Assembly: GCA_950097015.1 (NCBI GenBank)
Contig: CATNEN010000001.1
Span: forward strand, 10,077,001-10,141,000
Direction of reading: 5' to 3'
Origin: Macrostomum hystrix
Taxonomy: Eukaryota; Platyhelminthes; Macrostomidae
Length of the DNA: 64,000 bases
The first letter of the stretch is position 1. Each line of letters starts with the position of its first letter. The notes beneath the pieces are model-generated. The model ran no database searches. It saw only the letters and a program-made list of their open reading frames with translations, and was not told the origin of the DNA. Position numbers and translations under genes: made by a program. Positions 23,666 to 33,820 of the stretch are shown one piece after another.

Positions 23666-24474
23666 CATTCATATCAACAGTCTCTAAGATGTTCGGCCCA
23701 TCACCACGAAAAGATGCACACAAGCAGACACTGCCACCAAGGCGTTCAGTTTCGATAACCTAGAATGGAATAAGACGAGTATTGCGAGTAGCATTAGCTT
23801 TCTTCTTGTTAATACCATTGCTTTGTTCAGCCCCAGCACCTTACTTTTGCAACAATTTTGGGATACGAAATATTAAGTTCAATTTTATATCATATAAATC
23901 CTATATATTCTATATTTATACCGACTATTGCAGTCGGTAGCTCTAAGTTGTAACTTACCTGCTAGCAACAAACGTAGAATGACAACAACCATTCTAGTAG
24001 CAGGGGGTGACAGGAAAAGAACAACTTATGGTCTAGGAGGGTCGGTGGAAACAAAACAAGAGAAGACAAAATAAAACTAAACAAGATGATAAAGTGGGCA
24101 AATTGCGCAGCCTTTAAACCCACCAGCTATTATATTTTCATTGAATAATTGTTCGCTCCTGACTTTCGATCGAAACACAAGGCATTCTCGATGCACACAA
24201 GACGCATGTTCGGTTAAATTGCAAGACACGTTTTGGTCAAACCATTATTTTCGAAATTTACATTTTAGCTCTCCAGTACAACAAAACTACTATTGTAGGT
24301 TGAGAAAAGAATCCTTTCTCATTACGCCCAAGAGCTTGGGTTAGTCTGCTTTGACCTCTAAACCTTTGAACCATGCAGACAGTCGCAAAAGAAGCTGCCA
24401 GGCGAGTTCATGTAGACCTTGTGCTGCCCGCCGCACTGGCCAGGCACGGCCACGAATTCGTCCACATCGACGTA
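23666..24474 (-). pseudogene. Two EGF-like exons, probably decayed
   Basis: Exon-sized stretch 24474-24364 translates as YVDVDEFVAVPGQCGGQHK then VYMNSPGSFFCDCLHGSK, and ends at a CAAAG|GTTTAG donor. This follows the calcium-binding EGF pattern 'D-x-D-E-C...C...C-x-N-x-x-G-S-F-x-C-x-C-x-x-G', but two of the six cysteines are replaced (F and Y/V). Further along the minus strand, 23759-23666 is bounded by ATTCTAG| and |GTATGA. It reads GGSVCLCASFRGDGPN then ILETVDMN, like the C-x-C...F-x-G-D-G end of another EGF module that has lost a cysteine. Together they suggest remains of an extracellular EGF-repeat gene. Boundaries and membership in one gene are inferred. Confidence 0.4.
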
Positions 24475-24479
24475 GGAAA

Positions 24480-25264
24480 CTCATCGGCTGCCTGTGTCAT
24501 CATTCCATGTAGTATTCTCTAGCTAAATAAATTGATATATTTTCATCTCTATGCTCTATGTTATATTATTCTTGCCTCAAAAACCACTGGGCCTTGAGAG
24601 CTGAAACGCTGTCCAAATGTTAAATTTAGCAGAGCTATTTTATGTTTTTTTTAATATTGCCTAGTTTTTGTAGTGTTCCCTAAACAAAAACATATGTTTT
24701 GTAGTATTCCCTAGCTGCAAAATTATGCCGTCCATACACAGATTGCAATAACGAGTGCAGGAATGGCTTATTTATGAAACCCCTTGATTGTAGTATATAT
24801 CATATAGAAATTTGTATGTCGATATTGTCAAATTTAAGATTAATAACAGTCAGTCCGTAACTAGAAATAGCAGTTAGCCAGTAGCTAAAGTTTACTTGCC
24901 TCCCTCATAGATCTTTGCTTAAAAAATTAGTAGAGCAACAAGAAAGTCATAATAATTGACCTCACTAACTTCTAAACTTCTTTAATATCTTAAATCGCTG
25001 CTTCTCCTGTCAATAGGTAGCATTATATTTCACCTCTTCATTCAGCTGTTAAAGCTCGTAAGCCGTTAGCGCGTTATACTTCTCCCATATCTGCTATGAA
25101 AGGTGTGAACAAATATTCAGCGTGGCACTTTACTTTTTTTAACTTTCTTAATGAGCAAGAAAAACACAGTACAATGTATAAAAGCAAACCAACATTGAAA
25201 GTTGTTTTCATTCAAGTTTTTCTTACAGAAATAGTTCCATCGAGATGAAGACTGAGTCATGGCG
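24480..25264. other. AT-rich non-coding DNA
   Basis: No long frame. A possible small + exon lies at ~25018-25102 (HYISPLHSAVKARKPLARYT, flanked by CAATAG and GAAAGGTGTG), with weak support only. Confidence 0.3.
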
Positions 25265-26443
25265 ATTACTTTAATTTAGCTTTTGTTAGAGTTTCCAAAA
25301 TTCTGATTAGTGACTTTCTACTATGAGTAGGCTGTGTGAGCGGACTTCATGCTAGAGTGCCTTCGGGTTATGTGGCTACTGCAGGAGTTGGGGACTATCT
25401 GCGGGGTTTTCCGGCGTGACTGTTCTGGGCAATGGTAGTCTAAACGTAGTAACCGGGCTTTAGCCCTACGGTCTCCTAACCGAGCGAGATCCCGGGTGTA
25501 TTCACCCTGGGCTTCCCAGTCTTGTAAATCGCGGAGGTGAGCCCCCGGCCATCCCCCCGGGAATTAAGGGCCCTCTGAGCGAATCGGGGATTAGCCTTTC
25601 CTTGGGCGTCGCGCAAGGCCCGCTTTCATGTACCTGATTCTGAAGGTGCCACGTAACTTTGACTAAGTCTAACTTAGGGGCGGAATAGTTAAGGGAGTCG
25701 GGACCCTGAGGGAGTCTAACGACACCCGTGCCCGCGCCCTGAAACTGCCGACCTTGGGGATAGGCTAGAAATCGGTCGGCACGTCCTTTCTAAGAAGCTC
25801 TCTGAAGGGTAGTCTAAACGCAGTAACCGGGCTTTTGCCCTACGGACTCCTAAGCCGAAGCGAGGCTCCAGAGGAGAAATACCTGGACTTCCCAGCCTTG
25901 TAAATCGCAGAAGTGAGCCCCCGGCCATCCCCCCGGGAATTAAGGGCCCTCTGAGCGAATCGGGGATTAGCCTTCTTTGAGTAACTTATTGAAGTCGTGT
26001 ACTTTCCAAGGTAGGGCGATAGGCTGCTGCAGGCGCTGCCTGCAGTAGTACTGGCCCGCCGTACCTGTAGTGTAACAGTTCGCTATAGGGTTGCAGAATG
26101 AGTGCTAGTTAAAACCTAGACTCCTATGTCCCAATTTCGAGTGCGCGCAAGCAGTTGTCGGAAGCTGAGGCTGGAAGCAAGAGCTAGCCAGGGCCCTATG
26201 CCCTTTTCTCTCTCTTCACTGATTCCCTGATCCCTGTCTACCACTGCATTGTGGGATTTCATTAACTAGGATTAAGGAGCTCCCCATATCAGTTTTGCGA
26301 GGTAAGGTGACGCAAGAGCACCGGGCCCACCCGCTCTCTCTCTTCCACGGCCCCAGTCGTGCTTTGAGCATCCTGCTCACTCTATTGTCGCATTAGCGAC
26401 ACCCCCTCAAACTTTGCAAAATCCTCATTTCCTCTTTTGGTCG
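25265..26443 (+). promoter_or_regulatory. Structured leader (5' UTR) of the gag-protease LTR element
   Basis: Homologous, in opposite orientation, to 50760-49900, where the same leader follows an LTR and a primer-binding site. The copy here lacks those and is 5'-truncated near 25265. A ~370-bp block occurs twice (from ~25440 and from ~25805). Each copy has CCCGG...CCGGG hairpin-forming bases followed by GGGAATTAAGGGCC. A strong splice donor GCGAG|GTAAGG lies at 26312, about 130 bp before the gag start. A packaging or translation role is plausible but inferred. Confidence 0.6.
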
Positions 26444-27486
26444 ACATGTCCGACCAGGAGGATGAGGTGGTGGAAGCTGTTGGCAATGCCCGCCCACCCA
26501 GAAGCTGCGCTGCGCTGCGCTGCGCTGCGCCCCGTTGAGCGCCTAGCCTCCCTGCTAGAGCGATTAGAAGTGCGCCGCCCCCGGAATCACCGGGTCAAGG
26601 TGGCAATTGAAACTTACGAATCCCTGAAGGATTCTTTCCCGCGCTGGCTGCGCCGGTTCAATCTCAAAATTGAGGCCGAGGGCTTAGAGACCGAGGAGGA
26701 AAGAATTTTGACCCTCCTAGCCCATTTAGGCGGCGAACCACTAACAGAGGCTATGGGCCTACCGCGCCGCGGAACCTACCTGCGGTTCGTGCAGGATTTG
26801 ACCGAGGCCCTCAGCGGCGCCTGCACACCTTACGCCCGGCTCCTTAGCGGGCGAAACCTTAAGCAGGCCCGCGACGAATCTTATGCCTCATTCGCCGACC
26901 GCCTGCGGTCCGCCGCCACCCAGGTAAACCCTAATGGCCGAGGTGCACCCTTTGAGTAAGCCCTCCTCGCCTCTTTCCTGGAAGGCATCACGGCCCCCCG
27001 GAAGTCCTGGCCCCCATCATGCGGCTAGACTTCGCCACGATGGAGAGGGCCGCCGCCGAACTGCGCGCCGCCACTCAGGCGTTTGAGATGGCGGCCGAGC
27101 GAGACCCGCGTCGGCGAGTGCGCAAGGTTCGGGCCGAGCTGGACGAGGGGCAAGAGCACCCCAGCGAAATTCAGGCCGTCCGCCGCGAACAACAGCAGCT
27201 GGCACAGGAATTGGCCAAGGTTAGCCATCAGCTAGCGGAGGTCACGCGGCAGCTACGAGAGCCGAAGCCGACCCCGGTCCTGCCTCCTTGCCCGCACCCC
27301 ACTGGGCACCATTGGCACCACAGGCAGGAGAGGCCGTGGGCGCGGAGAAGGTACCGCGAAGGCTCTGCCGCGGGAAACGGGAGTGGGGCCGCCGACTGGA
27401 GGCAGCTCAGTTACCCGGAGGCGCCTCAGGCAGCTCGGGCGATCGAGGCCCCCCCGTCAGTGCCCCCCTCCTCGAAGTCCGAGTGA
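26444..27486 (+). pseudogene. gag of the polymerase-less LTR element, decayed copy 1
   Basis: Begins ATGTCCGACCAGGAGG, as in the intact copy at 33821. It is soon thrown out of frame at an expanded GCTGC pentamer run (26505-26530), stops at a TAA (26957-26959) where copy 2 keeps an Arg codon, and shifts again by one lost base near 26995. The capsid-like core is otherwise conserved: SFPRWLRRFNLKIEAEGLET, ERILTLLAHLGGEPLTEAM, SYASFADRLRSAA. This is a retrotransposon-type gag (capsid) with a long glutamine-rich helix near the end and a CPHPTGHHWH cluster in place of a CCHC knuckle. The protein would form the element's capsid. Confidence 0.75.
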
Positions 27487-27917
27487 ATTCACTTGGCCGA
27501 GTCCCCACCCGAGTGCGCACCCGCCCCAACCGCTCTGAGAAGCTTAGTGAGGTATGGGTCGCCTTGGAGGTGGACGGAGCACCCCTTGACCTCCTGATCG
27601 ACACTGGGTCAATGGTGAATGTGCTCCCGGGCTCGATGTCATCAATCTTCTCCCATCATTTATTCGAACCCCCTCAATTTTCGCTAGTCGCTTATAATGG
27701 CACCCCTATAATTGCACAGGCGCAAGTCAAGGTCAAGTTACAGGTTGGCGCCGAAGCGTTGGACACGCTGTTCTTAGTGGTCGAGGGCGATTGCTCTCCC
27801 CTACTCGGCGCCTCCTGGTTGGCTCATCACCATGCCATCCTTGACTTCGACTCGCGCCAATTAATCATTTACAGCCAGTCCATTCCCTTTTCGCTCAGGC
27901 GGAAGCCTGCATTTTAG
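27288..27917 (+). CDS. Retropepsin-like aspartic protease, copy 1
   Basis: Overlaps the end of gag in the -1 frame, the usual relation of protease to gag. The core reads LDLLIDTGSMVNVLPGS (catalytic D-T-G), then a flap-like YNGTPII region, then SPLLGASWLAHHHAILDFDS, the 'I/L-L-G-x-x-W/F-L' C-terminal signature of clan AA proteases. The frame closes at TAG 27915-27917, only ~85 residues after D-T-G. No reverse transcriptase, RNase H or integrase follows in any frame. It should process Gag. How ribosomes enter this frame is unclear: I see no standard slippery heptamer at the overlap. Confidence 0.85.
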   Translation: MPAPHWAPLAPQAGEAVGAEKVPRRLCRGKREWGRRLEAAQLPGGASGSSGDRGPPVSAPLLEVRVNSLGRVPTRVRTRPNRSEKLSEVWVALEVDGAPLDLLIDTGSMVNVLPGSMSSIFSHHLFEPPQFSLVAYNGTPIIAQAQVKVKLQVGAEALDTLFLVVEGDCSPLLGASWLAHHHAILDFDSRQLIIYSQSIPFSLRRKPAF

Positions 27918-27924
27918 GTTGGGT

Positions 27925-27994
27925 AAGAGGGTAGAGAAAAAACCTCCTCACCTCCCTTCTCTCTCCCTTCCCTCATCCCCTTGTCACTATTTAG
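27925..27994 (+). promoter_or_regulatory. Splice acceptor before ORF3, copy 1
   Basis: A ~55-base pyrimidine-rich tract ends in CACTATTTAG|G (AG at 27993-27994), 75 bp before the ORF3 start. The same arrangement is kept in copy 2. With the donor at 26312 it would give a spliced mRNA lacking gag and protease, like a retroviral env message. Confidence 0.6.
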
Positions 27995-28068
27995 GCTAGA
28001 GGCTAGAGGAGGAGCCAGGGAGTTTAGGAGGAGTATAGTCAGTTTGTAAACCACGAGAAATAGTTGTT

Positions 28069-28653
28069 ATGGCTGGCTTGAGCATCACTGTGGCCTGGTG
28101 GCTAGAAGTAGTCGCCACCGACTATCGGCGAGAACTGGCCGGCAGGAGGACGTGGATCATGATCCGCCTGTGGCTGCTCCCCGCGTTGGGCCGCGCGGCA
28201 CAGGCCGGAGTGGACCTCGCCCTGGCATGCCGGCTGGCCGAAGCCAGGTGGATGGCGCAGGCGTGGATCGAAGAACGGGATCCAAGCCCGCCAAGAGGTG
28301 AGAACGAGGAAGCTCTGCCTTGTAACCTCCGGTGGCCCGAGTACAGCCCGCCAGAAGACTGGGGCATGGCAGTGCCCGAAGCCCTCATGTCCTGGCTACA
28401 GGCTACCCGGATCCCTGGCAGAGAGGATCTTGAGCACCAGCTGGTGGCATCGCGGATTGGCGAAGCCGTCTGGAGACGATCTTCCGGACTGGGCTCTGCG
28501 CTATGGAGAAGCTGGGCAGTAGAAGCATCGACCATCGAGGAGACGCCGCCATGGGACAGTACGCTCGGCCACATGGTGAGACAGATGGAAGGAGAAGAAG
28601 ATAGCGGGGATCCAGCAGAGAGTACGCCCATCAAGGAGGAAGTAGAAGAATAG
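28069..28653 (+). CDS. ORF3 of the polymerase-less LTR element, 194 aa, unknown function
   Basis: An intact frame starting MAGLSITVAWWLEVVATDYR. The first ~70 residues are tryptophan-rich and amphipathic (RTWIMIRLWLLPALGRAAQA). The middle contains W-rich patches (WPEYSPPEDWGMAVPEALMS), and the end is strongly acidic (EGEEDSGDPAESTPIKEEVEE). There is no obvious signal peptide, furin site or transmembrane anchor, so it is not a standard Env. It lies just after a conserved splice acceptor. It is preserved between the two copies over the shared N-terminal ~80 residues (AWWLEV.ATDYRRELAG), which argues for a real protein. I recognise no family; accessory or regulatory roles are guesses. Confidence 0.7.
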   Translation: MAGLSITVAWWLEVVATDYRRELAGRRTWIMIRLWLLPALGRAAQAGVDLALACRLAEARWMAQAWIEERDPSPPRGENEEALPCNLRWPEYSPPEDWGMAVPEALMSWLQATRIPGREDLEHQLVASRIGEAVWRRSSGLGSALWRSWAVEASTIEETPPWDSTLGHMVRQMEGEEDSGDPAESTPIKEEVEE

Positions 28654-29705
28654 GGGAACTCAGGTTAGAATTAATTGAGGTGGTCGCCGCGGAACAGTAA
28701 CAATAGGACCCTTATTCACTGGGCCCCCGTTCCCTGTTCCCCCCTTGCGTTTCCTTTTTATTCTCGTTCTTTTTCCTCCCTTTAGTAACTTTTCGCACCG
28801 CGCACTCTCTCTCACATCGTCGTGTTTTTACTTTTCCATCCAAAAGCCACCTTGGCGCCCAAAGCTCTCTTAAAAATTATTATAATTTAGCCAAAATCCC
28901 AAAAACATACGTAGTGGGGCGAAATTCCCCTTGTAAGATTTTCGCATGAGATGTTTCAATAATTGTAGCAAACTAGGAAGTGCACCTTCTCTTTCTCAAC
29001 ATGTAACTTTTATTCGCACCGCATTATGAATGGCACCTTTCTTTATCTTTTTGCTTCGGGTGGGCCTGTGGGGTTCATTTCGGGACAATTTCTATTTTAG
29101 GAAGGGTACCAACCCGCTAAAGTGAGCGGGGTGGTATGCATGGGAGTTCTATGTTCATGGAGGGGGGCAGTCATAAATCAAGGAACTGGACGGGCATATA
29201 GTAGGACTTAAGGGAAGCTTTTCCATTGGCTCGGAGGGTGGCAGATTTCAAATGGTGGCCTCTATTCTCAGGGAAGTGCGAGGAGAAGGAAGGGACACTT
29301 AGTTAGAAAACATGGTTGTTTACAATTAGGGTGAGTCACTGGAACTGCGGGCACTTATGTAAGAACACTGATTTTATGTTTTTCGGGCCAATTAAAAACT
29401 TACTGTTATTAGGTGAATGAACTTTAGTGGGCAAGCTCGGGGTGACATGTTGCCTTGTTCTTTTAGAGGTTTCGGAGTTTGAGCAGCAATTGGGAAATAA
29501 TCTCAACAAAAAGACAGCAAGGGGTTTAATCGTTATTCAGAATAGATGACGGTGGCTACTCGTTTGTATTAGGTACAGAAAACAACGGTAATTAGAAACT
29601 TGAAACGGAAGAAAGGCTGGATAAAGCGGTGAAACTTGTCAAAAATGCAAAATGAGCCAGAGTCAGGTAGTTCTCAGCCGGTAGTCCATGTCTGGACCTT
29701 CGCGC
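28654..29705. other. Downstream part of the LTR element, no gene seen
   Basis: Lies between ORF3 and the end of the antisense gene. No RT, RNase H or integrase motif in any frame. The sequence is patchy in composition, with no clear repeats. Confidence 0.45.
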
Positions 29706-30448
29706 CTACGGGCGGAGCCACTTTACCAAGGCCGCGCCGGTGAAGGTGGACAGGCCGGCCACCACCGCAAGGCCAACAGGGCCTGTCATGAGTTTCCGAG
29801 CTACGGCTCCGGCATCCTCCGGCTCAAATGGTAGTTCCATATCTGCAGATGGAAGGGGTAGGTTTTGATCACCTTAGCGGGGACTGATAAATGGTTTCTA
29901 TGTGGGTAACTCCTAGGTGGTAGTTGTCATTCTGGTAAACTCTCAAATGGTGGCTAGATGTAGTTAAGGCTTCAAAAGGGTGGTTAGCAACTTACGAATA
30001 GCAAGACTCAGGCGCAGGGGCTGCTGCCCGATCGGGGCTCGCGGAGCTGTCGGCGTTTCTCTCTGCGGCAGGTCACCTCTGAAAGTTAGGAAAGTGAAAT
30101 TAGTTGAATTTGTAGTGGCAACCTCCAGAGAGTACGATAATTATGCAATTCAACCTATTCTAAATCTAAAACTTCGGGTTTCAGCGGGCTGTTTGGCCAA
30201 TAGAGTTAGGGCTAGGGCATCTGGGCCCGGGCGGGGATCAAAAATAGGTAAAAACAAGCTGGGTGTGCCGGGGGTCAGGATTAATGTCTATTCTAATAAT
30301 TATGCAATAACTCTCGCAAAACCCCTCAATAACCGGCCTTGGAAGGCCGAGTAGAAGCATAAATGACTCACCCTTCTTCAACAGGCTGCGGCTGGGCGGT
30401 GGCTGGGGCCTCCAGGATGGGCGTGAACGGCCGGGTCGTCACTTGCAT
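29706..30448 (-). CDS. Three-exon antisense gene, ~98-aa protein with C-terminal membrane segment
   Basis: Exons 30448-30372, 30078-29996 and 29842-29706 are separated by GT-AG introns of 293 and 153 bp (donors GTGAGT and GTAAGT; acceptors CTTTCAG and CCATCTGCAG). The phases match exactly, and together they give 99 codons including TAG. The product starts MQVTTRPFTPILEAPATAQP, has a proline-rich middle (RETPTAPRAPIGQQPLR), and ends with GPVGLAVVAGLSTFTGAAL before KWLRP, a likely tail-anchoring transmembrane helix. A TATA box and CCAAT box lie upstream on the same strand. It sits between ORF3 and the LTR, reading against them. It is either an antisense gene of the element or a host gene caught between insertions; no family recognised. 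Confidence 0.6.
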
Positions 30449-30552
30449 TTTATCAGTAGATCAAAGCAATAATCAGTAAATAAATGATGGCTCTCTAGGA
30501 GGGTCGTTTAGAAAAGATAGCGGCTTGAGTTAATGGGGCGTCAAGTGTTTGT

Positions 30553-30602
30553 TTTTATAGCACCTAAGTTTAGGGGTAAAGTGGCGGGAGCGCCAACCAA
30601 TA
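30553..30602 (-). promoter_or_regulatory. TATA/CCAAT promoter for the antisense gene
   Basis: On the minus strand, GCTATAAAAAC is centred near 30556 and ATTGGTTGG near 30598, 40 bp further upstream. The ATG at 30448 is about 105 bp downstream, leaving room for a short 5' UTR. Confidence 0.6.
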
Positions 30603-31316
30603 GGAAGACAGTTGGGAATGTGGGAAATTCCAGCATAGGGGGACCTTAGTGACAGTTTAGTTGTTGGGGCACTGACCTTTACGGTGAAGAGATACCGCGG
30701 CGGCAACAGCATCACAAAGCTGCAGCGCCGATTGGACCGCGCGCAACGGCTAGGCAACCGGCCCGGCGAGCATTTTCGGGCACGGCCAGCCGGAAACACC
30801 TGGAGCGCGCGGCAAATCAGAGGCCACTAACGCCCGGCAACAGGATCGGTGGGGACGCAAACGGGCCAACCAATCTGGAACCACCTGGGGAGAGCACGGC
30901 CGGACCCCTCGGACTCAAGGAAAGACGGCCGGGGCCCCCAGGATTGCGCAACCGAGACCAAGCCGGGCAGGAGAAGATGGGCACAGCTGCAACCACCTGG
31001 AGAAGACGGCGAGCCGGGACTAGGCACACCCCTGGGCATCGAGGAACTCTTTTCGCCGCGGCCAGAATGCGCACCCACCCCCCATAGGACGCTATACCGT
31101 AATCACTAGGGGCGCCGACCATTCTAAACTCTTGCACCAATCTATTTATAGTATCCGTACGTACGTACGCACTAGGATTCTTCTCTAGCGGAATTCTTCT
31201 TAGGGTTCTGTACAGTATGTTGTAGGTAATTATTATACTTTTCCCCTCGATTCTCGAGACACCCCGCTACTACTGTCAGTAGGCACGTAAGTGTCTTACG
31301 TGAAAGTGAGCGAAGG

Positions 31317-33652
31317 TGGAGTGATGTGGAGTGTGCTGCGGGAATGGAGTGGGAATGTGAGCCAGCATAATTTTTCAAATTTTTAAGTATCTAATAATTG
31401 CGACCCACATAGCAGCTGGCCGCAAACAAGATCATTAATCTTAGGGCCGGGTTTGGGGCGGCGGTGAATTAAGTAGCCGTCGAATCCCTTTTCCCTGGAT
31501 CTGTCTAGACCCCTGTAGGAATGAATGATCGCGGCCTTAACTTTTATTGTATGAGTAGTTTAGGTCATAATTCCCCTCCAAACCGCGATCAGATATCGGG
31601 AATCACTCGGGCATTATGAGTGATCATTAATAATTCTTCATGTCCCCACTTCTTTACAGTATTCGAGCCCAGCTCGACTTTATGACCTCCCTCCTTTAGA
31701 TACATGTAAATGTCACTGTAGGCAGGTCAGCGCCTGCGCTTCCCATTGTCCCGGCGGAGTAACAATTATTGGCCGACTGCCGGCGGCTGTTCTCGCAGAA
31801 CATCTGTCGTTTCCCGCCGTCGGTTCATTGGGTAATCGGGGTGGCCCATCGCCGCTTCGATTCCCCGTTGACAGGCTGGCGCGAATGTGGGTTATTTTGA
31901 TGGATGACGAGGTTGGCGTGCTGCAAGACTATTTAAGCAAGCGTGCTGCGCTGCTCCCTCTAGGACCTTCCCGGCGGACTATCTCCGACCTTCTCCCCCG
32001 CCGGACTCACCATTGCCGGGCCAGACTCCCACCGGACCCAGAGCACTTATTCCGGACCCAATTCTCCACATAGGGCTTAGACCCCAGAGCTATAAGCTCA
32101 GATTCAGCGCTCACAGGCCCATTGCCTGTTTCCTTCCCCCTTGTAGCGACAGCCACCTCTTTAAGTGAGCCTTCTAACTGAGCCTTTGAGCTCCTGGTGC
32201 GTTGGCCCCTGCCAGCATCGCAACAAGCTTATCCCTTCTCTGCCTTGCTATTTTTGCCCTGCCTCTCCCCGAGAACTACGGGATTGCAGCACGCGGCCGA
32301 TCGACCTCCGGATAAGTAAACCGCGCAGCGGCTCTTAATTTTTACTCCTAAGGGACCTATTCTCCTAGCTAGGCGGCACAGTAGTGGGAGGGGTATTAGA
32401 ATTTCTAGCCTAATAAACTGGCAACGGTTAGCCAATTAATTTCACATTAGGCAAACTTTAACTACAAATTAAATCCTTTCATTTCGTGTCCGCCTCCACG
32501 TTTATTTTATCTATTAGACAGCCCTCAGATATGAGTGGCTAATCTCCTAGGGGGGTGGGCTCTGGTGATGCCGAGCCGAAGGCTGCGGCAGGAAGACGAC
32601 TGTAAGCGCGCATGAGAGTAATAAGGAGCTAGGGATTCGCGAGTAAAATGCGGGATGTAGTGTGTGCATTGCTGCCTAGTGGCGGGGGATTCCTTGGCCG
32701 GCTTTCCTCGCTCACTGGCGGATTCCAGTGTGCGCGTCAAATCCCTTTGCCAATTGAATTCTCCTACTTTTCCCCGCCTCTCGTGACCGCGGCCATGGGA
32801 GCGAGAGGTGTGATCTAATAATAATCGCTTGCGTGATTACTTAGCCAGTGTTCTGTTTAATCTCTCCAGCCTCTGATTTCCTCATCTCACACAGATTCGG
32901 TTTGTTAGTTGCTTAATGTGTAGGCTGCAGTCTAATGTAAAGAATGTGTCTGATGTTTCATGAGTAGGATTCCGGCTATGGATTCTCATTCGAGTTCTTA
33001 GTACTACCTTTCTAGACCCCTGTAGCGCGAATTCAGGAATCCCCTTTTGAGGCGTGTCTCGATCCATTCTGGAGTTCTTCCCCCAGTCTAAAACGGAAGT
33101 TGCAGAATGCCCTATTTTTCGGCTTGTCTAGATCTGCGTGATAAACTAGGAGCTGTGTACTCCGGGGACCCAAGTTCCCAAATGCCTGCGGTGGCAACGT
33201 AGGCGCATTGGGTGGTGGCGCTACCCTCGATCAACTATCCGCTTTGCCGATAGCCTTTCCGCAGTTCTGTGACAGGAGCCTAGGCCGATTCGACCACCGC
33301 TACCAAGGTTAGGAGTCAGTTGCGCACGCACTACTGACGACAGTAGACTAGTTAGCCCTGTCCTGTCCGATTCCGGGCAGTCCTACACCCCTCCTTAGAC
33401 TTTTAGCCGGTTTCGAGCACTGCTTGGGGTAGGCACGGCAGTCATGCCTGTGGCCTATGGGACGAGTGGGACTGGACAGCCTGAGGCCGATAGGACCACT
33501 CCCTGCATCCGCTGAACCTCCCTTCATCTCCTCTCTCTCTCCGCGAAATCTCGCGTGTAGCCAAGCGGTCATTTAAGTCGACTCTGTCGCCCGCCCTAGG
33601 AATTGTCTCCCATGAGTGCAGGTCAGCGCTTGCAAAAGACCCTCCCACTTCA
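31317..33652 (+). repeat. LTR (>2.3 kb) of the gag-protease element
   Basis: Matches 53336-50972 in reverse complement over its length, with scattered differences. In that copy the region is followed two bases later by a tRNA-type primer-binding site, which marks this as an LTR ending in ...CTTCA (33652) or ...TTTCA. A TATA-like ACTATTTAAGCAAGCG near 31930 is kept in both. The left border cannot be fixed because the other copy is truncated at 53336; it may lie up to ~700 bp further left. No primer-binding site follows this copy, so it probably is the 3' LTR of element 1. Confidence 0.65.
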
Positions 33653-33820
33653 CCCGCATCATTAAGCAGGGTTGGTGACATAATAGCTTCGGCTCATTTT
33701 CATTCCTTCTCGCACGACCCCCAGTCGTGACCCGTGCTTTCCTTCGCTCTTTTCCCCCATTGTTGCTTTAGCGACAACCCCCCTTTTTTCGCAAAATCCT
33801 CGTACCTCTTTTGGCCGAAA
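33653..33820 (+). other. Junction and short leader of gag copy 2
   Basis: After the LTR end there is ~40 bp of unmatched sequence. Leader resembling 26335-26443 (CCCCAGTCGTG..., GCAAAATCCTC) then leads into gag copy 2. The long duplicated leader is absent. Confidence 0.5.

Noticed and set aside
28069-28653. ORF3 as a retroviral envelope protein
   Set aside because: No signal peptide, cleavage site or C-terminal membrane anchor is visible; only its position after a splice acceptor is env-like.
30817-31140. 107-codon minus frame upstream of the antisense gene
   Set aside because: Low-complexity Pro/Arg/Gly content from GC-rich DNA, with an overlapping + frame of similar size; no splice link to the antisense gene.
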